This document shows, piece after piece, positions 5,468 through 8,486 of a stretch of 8,486 nucleotides of DNA (its first letter is position 1; each line of letters starts with the position of its first letter). The notes under the pieces are model-generated. The model was not told the DNA's origin. It did not search any database and was given only the letters and a program-made list of their open reading frames with translations. This DNA is from an uncultured Bacillota bacterium (lineage in GTDB: Bacteria; Bacillota; Clostridia; Peptostreptococcales; Anaerovoracaceae). A program made the translations under genes and the position numbers. The stretch spans positions 1 through 8,486 of the forward strand of contig CAMPBN010000042.1 of assembly GCA_946638265.1 (NCBI GenBank), in the 5' to 3' direction.

Positions 5468-6144
5468 TGACAGAAAAAATATTTCAGATTGCGATAGACG
5501 GTCCCGCAGGCTCGGGCAAGAGCACTATAGCCAAGGCTGTGGCGGAGCGTCTTTGCATAGACTATATCGATACAGGAGCAATGTATCGCGCTTTTGCGTG
5601 CAAAATCAAGAATTCAGGCATAGATATGTATGACGAGGCGGCTTTGGAAAAGCTGCTGGATGAGACGGACATCGACTTTTCCAAAGGCGATACACTGCTG
5701 GACGGGGTGAAGGTGAATGATATTATCAGAACACCTGAAATTTCCATGCTGGCCAGCAAATGCTCGGCTCTTGGGCCGGTGAGAAAAAAGCTTGTGGCTC
5801 TGCAGCAGAAAATGGGCGAAAGCAAGTCCGTGATCATGGACGGAAGAGATATCGGTACCGTGGTTTTTCCAAAGGCACCATTCAAATTCTTTCTGGTGGC
5901 CACTCCGGAAGAGAGGGCTGCCCGCAGACTGAAGGAGCTCATTGAAAAAGGTGAAAAAACAACATTGGAAGAAGTGCTGGCGGATATAAAACAGCGGGAT
6001 CTTCAGGACACTACCAGAAAGATCACGCCGCTCAAAAAAGCGGAAGATGCCCGCGAGATCGACACTACCAGCCTTTCGATAGAAGAAGTAACAGGTATAG
6101 TTATAGAGGAGGTTAAAAAACATGGCTATTGTCAGACCGTTTAA
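5467..6144 (+). CDS. cmk: Cytidylate kinase
   Basis: Cytidylate kinase is a cytoplasmic enzyme that phosphorylates CMP and dCMP to their diphosphates with ATP. The 225-residue length is typical. The P-loop GPAGSGKST is at residues 12-20, followed by DTGAMYRA (35-42), the NMP-binding region, GRDIGTVVFP (126-135) and the lid-region arginines in ERAARR (149-154). The ATG at 5467 overlaps the nrdR stop by one base. The ribosome binding site GGAGG at 5456-5460 lies 6 bases upstream. The TTG one codon earlier (5464) is an unlikely start. The 3' end overlaps the next gene by 23 bases. Pairing with nrdR places it in a nucleotide-pool cluster. The family is certain; co-transcription is inferred from the overlaps. 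Confidence 0.97.
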   Translation: MTEKIFQIAIDGPAGSGKSTIAKAVAERLCIDYIDTGAMYRAFACKIKNSGIDMYDEAALEKLLDETDIDFSKGDTLLDGVKVNDIIRTPEISMLASKCSALGPVRKKLVALQQKMGESKSVIMDGRDIGTVVFPKAPFKFFLVATPEERAARRLKELIEKGEKTTLEEVLADIKQRDLQDTTRKITPLKKAEDAREIDTTSLSIEEVTGIVIEEVKKHGYCQTV

Positions 6145-7363
6145 GGCCGTAAGACCTGATAAAAAATATGCGGACAAGGTGGTTTCACTGCCTTATGACG
6201 TTATGAACAGAGAAGAAGCAGCGCAGATGGCGCAAGGAAATCCTTACAGTTTCCTTCATATCTGCCGCTCTGAGATAGATCTGCCGGATCAGCCGGATCC
6301 GTATGACAGAAGCGTTTACGAAAAAGCAAAGTCCAATATCGAAGAAAACATCAAAAAAGGTGTATTCCTGAGAGAAGACAGAGCAAAGCTTTATATCTAC
6401 CGCCAGATTATGGACGGAAGAGCTCAGACAGGCATCGTAGGCTGCGTTTCCGTAGACGAATATCAGAACAATATCATCAAAAAGCACGAATTCACACGCG
6501 TGGAAAAAGAAATCGACCGTATCAACCATTTTGACATCTGCAGCGCCAATACCGAACCGGTGTTTTTAACATATCGCGACACTGCAGGCATCAAGGCCAA
6601 GATGGAAGGATATATCAAGGCACACGAGCCTGAATATGATGTAAAGACATCCGACGGCATCAGCCATACTCTCTGGGTTATCGAAGACGACAGCCTGGTG
6701 GCTGAGATCAGCGCAGGATTTAAGGAAATCCCGTGCCTTTATATCGCAGACGGACACCACCGCTCGGCATCCGCGTGCAAGGTGGGACTGAAGCGCAGGG
6801 AGGAAAATCCGAATTACACGGGAGAAGAAGAATTCAACTTCTTCATGGCTGTAATTTTCCCTGACAGCGACCTTAAGATTTTCGACTACAACAGAGTGGT
6901 GAAGGACCTGAACGGCCTTTCCGAAGCTGAATTTATAGAAAAGGTTAAGGCAGCCGGCTTTACGGTGGAAGAAAAGGGGACATCCATCCAAAAGCCTGCG
7001 GCAAAACATCAGTTCACCATGTATCTTTCCGGCAAATGGTATGTATTGACTGCAGAAAGCAGGATTATACCGGATGATATCATTGCATCACTGGACGTAT
7101 CCGTTTTGCAGGAAAATCTGCTGGGACCGGTGCTGGGCATCGAAGATCCGCGTACCGACAAACGCATCGACTTTGTAGGCGGTATACGCGGCATGGAAGA
7201 ATTGGTAAAGCGCGCGGAAAGCGATATGAAACTGGCATTTGCCGTATACCAGGTAGATATCTCAGACCTTCTCAAGGTGGCTGACGCAGGCAAGGTAATG
7301 CCGCCAAAATCCACATGGTTTGAGCCTAAGCTTGGTTCCGGACTTTTCGTTCACGAAATTTAA
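6122..7363 (+). CDS. DUF1015 family protein of unknown function
   Basis: This soluble protein of 413 residues belongs to a conserved family (DUF1015) without an established activity. Family marks are the N-terminal FKAVRP and VVSLPYDVMNREEA, the central HEFTRVEKEIDRINHF (122-137) with TEPVFLTY, the histidine motif ADGHHRSASA (209-218), and the C-terminal PPKSTWFEPKLGSGLF (394-409). The GHHR motif and neighbouring acidic residues suggest a catalytic or metal/nucleotide-binding centre, but this is not demonstrated. The ATG at 6122 lies inside the end of cmk, so the frames overlap by 23 bases. GAGGAGG at 6106-6112, also inside cmk, is its ribosome binding site. Translation is therefore probably coupled to cmk. 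I see no signal peptide or membrane segment. In other Firmicutes, relatives are, as I recall, often found near serine-biosynthesis genes, which is not the case here. Confidence 0.9.
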   Translation: MAIVRPFKAVRPDKKYADKVVSLPYDVMNREEAAQMAQGNPYSFLHICRSEIDLPDQPDPYDRSVYEKAKSNIEENIKKGVFLREDRAKLYIYRQIMDGRAQTGIVGCVSVDEYQNNIIKKHEFTRVEKEIDRINHFDICSANTEPVFLTYRDTAGIKAKMEGYIKAHEPEYDVKTSDGISHTLWVIEDDSLVAEISAGFKEIPCLYIADGHHRSASACKVGLKRREENPNYTGEEEFNFFMAVIFPDSDLKIFDYNRVVKDLNGLSEAEFIEKVKAAGFTVEEKGTSIQKPAAKHQFTMYLSGKWYVLTAESRIIPDDIIASLDVSVLQENLLGPVLGIEDPRTDKRIDFVGGIRGMEELVKRAESDMKLAFAVYQVDISDLLKVADAGKVMPPKSTWFEPKLGSGLFVHEI

Positions 7364-7388
7364 TTAAAACTGATTTTAGAGGGGAAAA

Positions 7389-8486
7389 ATGGCAAACAGA
7401 TTAGAAGAGATTAAAAGGCGCAGGATATTTGGTATAATATCTCACCCGGACGCAGGTAAGACCACGCTCACGGAAAAGCTGCTGCTGCACGGAGGCGCCA
7501 TCAGGGAAGCAGGTACCGTAAAGGCGAGAAGAAATTCCAAATTTGCCACATCCGACTGGATGGAAATCGAAAAGCAGAGAGGTATTTCCGTAACGTCTTC
7601 GGTAATGCATTTTGAATATGACGGCAAGGTGATATCCATCATGGACACACCTGGCCACAACGATTTTGGTGAAGATACATACAGAATCCTCACTTCCGTG
7701 GACAGCGCAGTGATGGTTATCGACGGAGCCAAGGGTATCGAGGCTCAGACCAAAAAGCTTTTCAAGGTTTGCTCGATGCGGGGGATTCCTATCTTTACAT
7801 TCATGAACAAATTTGACCGCGAAGCACGCAATCCGCTGGACCTGATGCAGGAACTTGAGGATGTGCTGGGACTGCCGAGCACGGCTGTAACATGGCCTAT
7901 CGGCAGCGGTTTGAATTTTCACGGCATCTATGACAGACTGAAGGGTACCGTCTACCTCTACAAGCAGGACAAGGTGGTGCAGCTTTCTGACAAGGGCGTT
8001 TTCGGACCGGAACTTGAAGAATTCCTTTCGCCTGCCACATTGCAGGAACTGAGGGACGAAATCGAGCTGCTGGACGGCGCCGGAAATCCGCTGGACATGG
8101 AGCTGGTGGCACAAGGCAAGCTTTCGCCTGTATTTTTCGGTTCTGCCCTGGCGGATTTCGGAGTAACTCCGTTCCTCGGACATTTCCTTGAAATGTCCCC
8201 GGCGCCGGGACCAAGAAAGACCACAGACGGCGAGATCCGTCCGGAAGAGGATTTCTTCTCCGGATTTATCTTCAAGATTCAGGCCAACATGAATCCGGCT
8301 CACCGGGACAGGCTGGCATTTTTCAGAATCTGTTCGGGCACTTTCACACGTGGCATGACATGCATGCTCTCAAGAACAGGTAAAGAAGTGAAGATTGCCC
8401 AATCCATCATGATGATGGCCAACGAGCGTGAAAATGTGGATGAGGCTTTTGCCGGCGACATCATAGGTATCTATGACCCAGGAAAC
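7389..8486 (+). CDS. prfC: Peptide chain release factor 3 (RF3), 5' part
   Basis: RF3 is a translational GTPase that removes RF1 and RF2 from the ribosome after peptide release. The frame is open from the ATG at 7389 to the right edge, giving 366 codons of an expected 520-530. The G1 P-loop SHPDAGKTT is at residues 18-26. The RF3-specific segment KFATSDWMEIEKQRGISVTSSVM (51-73) covers the switch I region. G3 is DTPGH (86-90) and G4 is NKFD (140-143). Domain 2 begins around FFSGFIFKIQANMNPAHRDRLAF, as in RF3 and unlike EF-G. The ribosome binding site is GAGGGG at 7379-7384, only 4 bases from the ATG. The gene starts 25 bases after the DUF1015 stop with no terminator between, so it may be co-transcribed. 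After DTPGH the sequence reads NDFGEDTYR where I remember E/QDFSEDTYR in relatives. Confidence 0.97.
   Translation, partial: MANRLEEIKRRRIFGIISHPDAGKTTLTEKLLLHGGAIREAGTVKARRNSKFATSDWMEIEKQRGISVTSSVMHFEYDGKVISIMDTPGHNDFGEDTYRILTSVDSAVMVIDGAKGIEAQTKKLFKVCSMRGIPIFTFMNKFDREARNPLDLMQELEDVLGLPSTAVTWPIGSGLNFHGIYDRLKGTVYLYKQDKVVQLSDKGVFGPELEEFLSPATLQELRDEIELLDGAGNPLDMELVAQGKLSPVFFGSALADFGVTPFLGHFLEMSPAPGPRKTTDGEIRPEEDFFSGFIFKIQANMNPAHRDRLAFFRICSGTFTRGMTCMLSRTGKEVKIAQSIMMMANERENVDEAFAGDIIGIYDPGN

Noticed and set aside
5614..6177. 187-codon minus-strand open frame opposite cmk
   Set aside because: cmk on the + strand is certain, and the antisense translation resembles no protein and has no start signals.
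7429..7442. GGTATAATAT inside the start of prfC, like a -10 box
   Set aside because: It encodes the conserved residues before the RF3 P-loop, and no -35 is seen at a suitable distance.
7401..8303. 300-codon open frame on the minus strand
   Set aside because: It lies wholly inside prfC, has a low-complexity, cysteine- and histidine-rich translation with no family resemblance, and has no ribosome binding site. It is a mirror of the prfC codon pattern.

Overview
The window looks like chromosomal DNA of a low-to-moderate-GC Gram-positive anaerobe of the class Clostridia. The evidence is the AGGAGG-type ribosome binding sites, an infC-rpmI-rplT operon behind a Firmicutes-style L20 leader, a lipoprotein trigger-factor relative, and a response regulator plus free-standing Hpt protein of a kind common in Lachnospiraceae and related families. 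A family-level assignment is only a guess. All genes are on the + strand. I saw no mobile element, CRISPR array, tRNA or rRNA.

Layout. (1) 1-917: the 3' part of an AGCS-family sodium/amino-acid symporter, whose 5' end lies outside the window. (2) 918-2302: the translation operon infC-rpmI-rplT. It has a TTGACA promoter, a roughly 120-nt leader whose attenuator stem can pair in two mutually exclusive ways, an AUU start codon on infC, and a strong intrinsic terminator after rplT. (3) 2334-3482: a secreted lipoprotein with a trigger-factor-like FKBP peptidyl-prolyl isomerase domain and chaperone domain, followed by its own terminator. (4) 3541-4886: a REC-SARP-type response regulator and a small Hpt phosphotransfer protein, with no histidine kinase nearby, closed by a terminator. 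(5) 4933-8486: nrdR, cmk, a DUF1015 protein and prfC, tightly packed. The first three genes overlap or nearly overlap. prfC runs off the right edge.

Functionally the window is mostly housekeeping: translation initiation and ribosome assembly, dNTP control (NrdR), pyrimidine nucleotide phosphorylation (Cmk) and termination-factor recycling (RF3). The less ordinary parts are the infC leader switch, an 8-bp inverted repeat flanking the -10 of nrdR, the membrane-anchored trigger-factor relative, the kinase-less REC-SARP/Hpt pair, and the DUF1015 protein of unknown function in a nucleotide-metabolism cluster. I do not see a convincing, wholly undescribed system.
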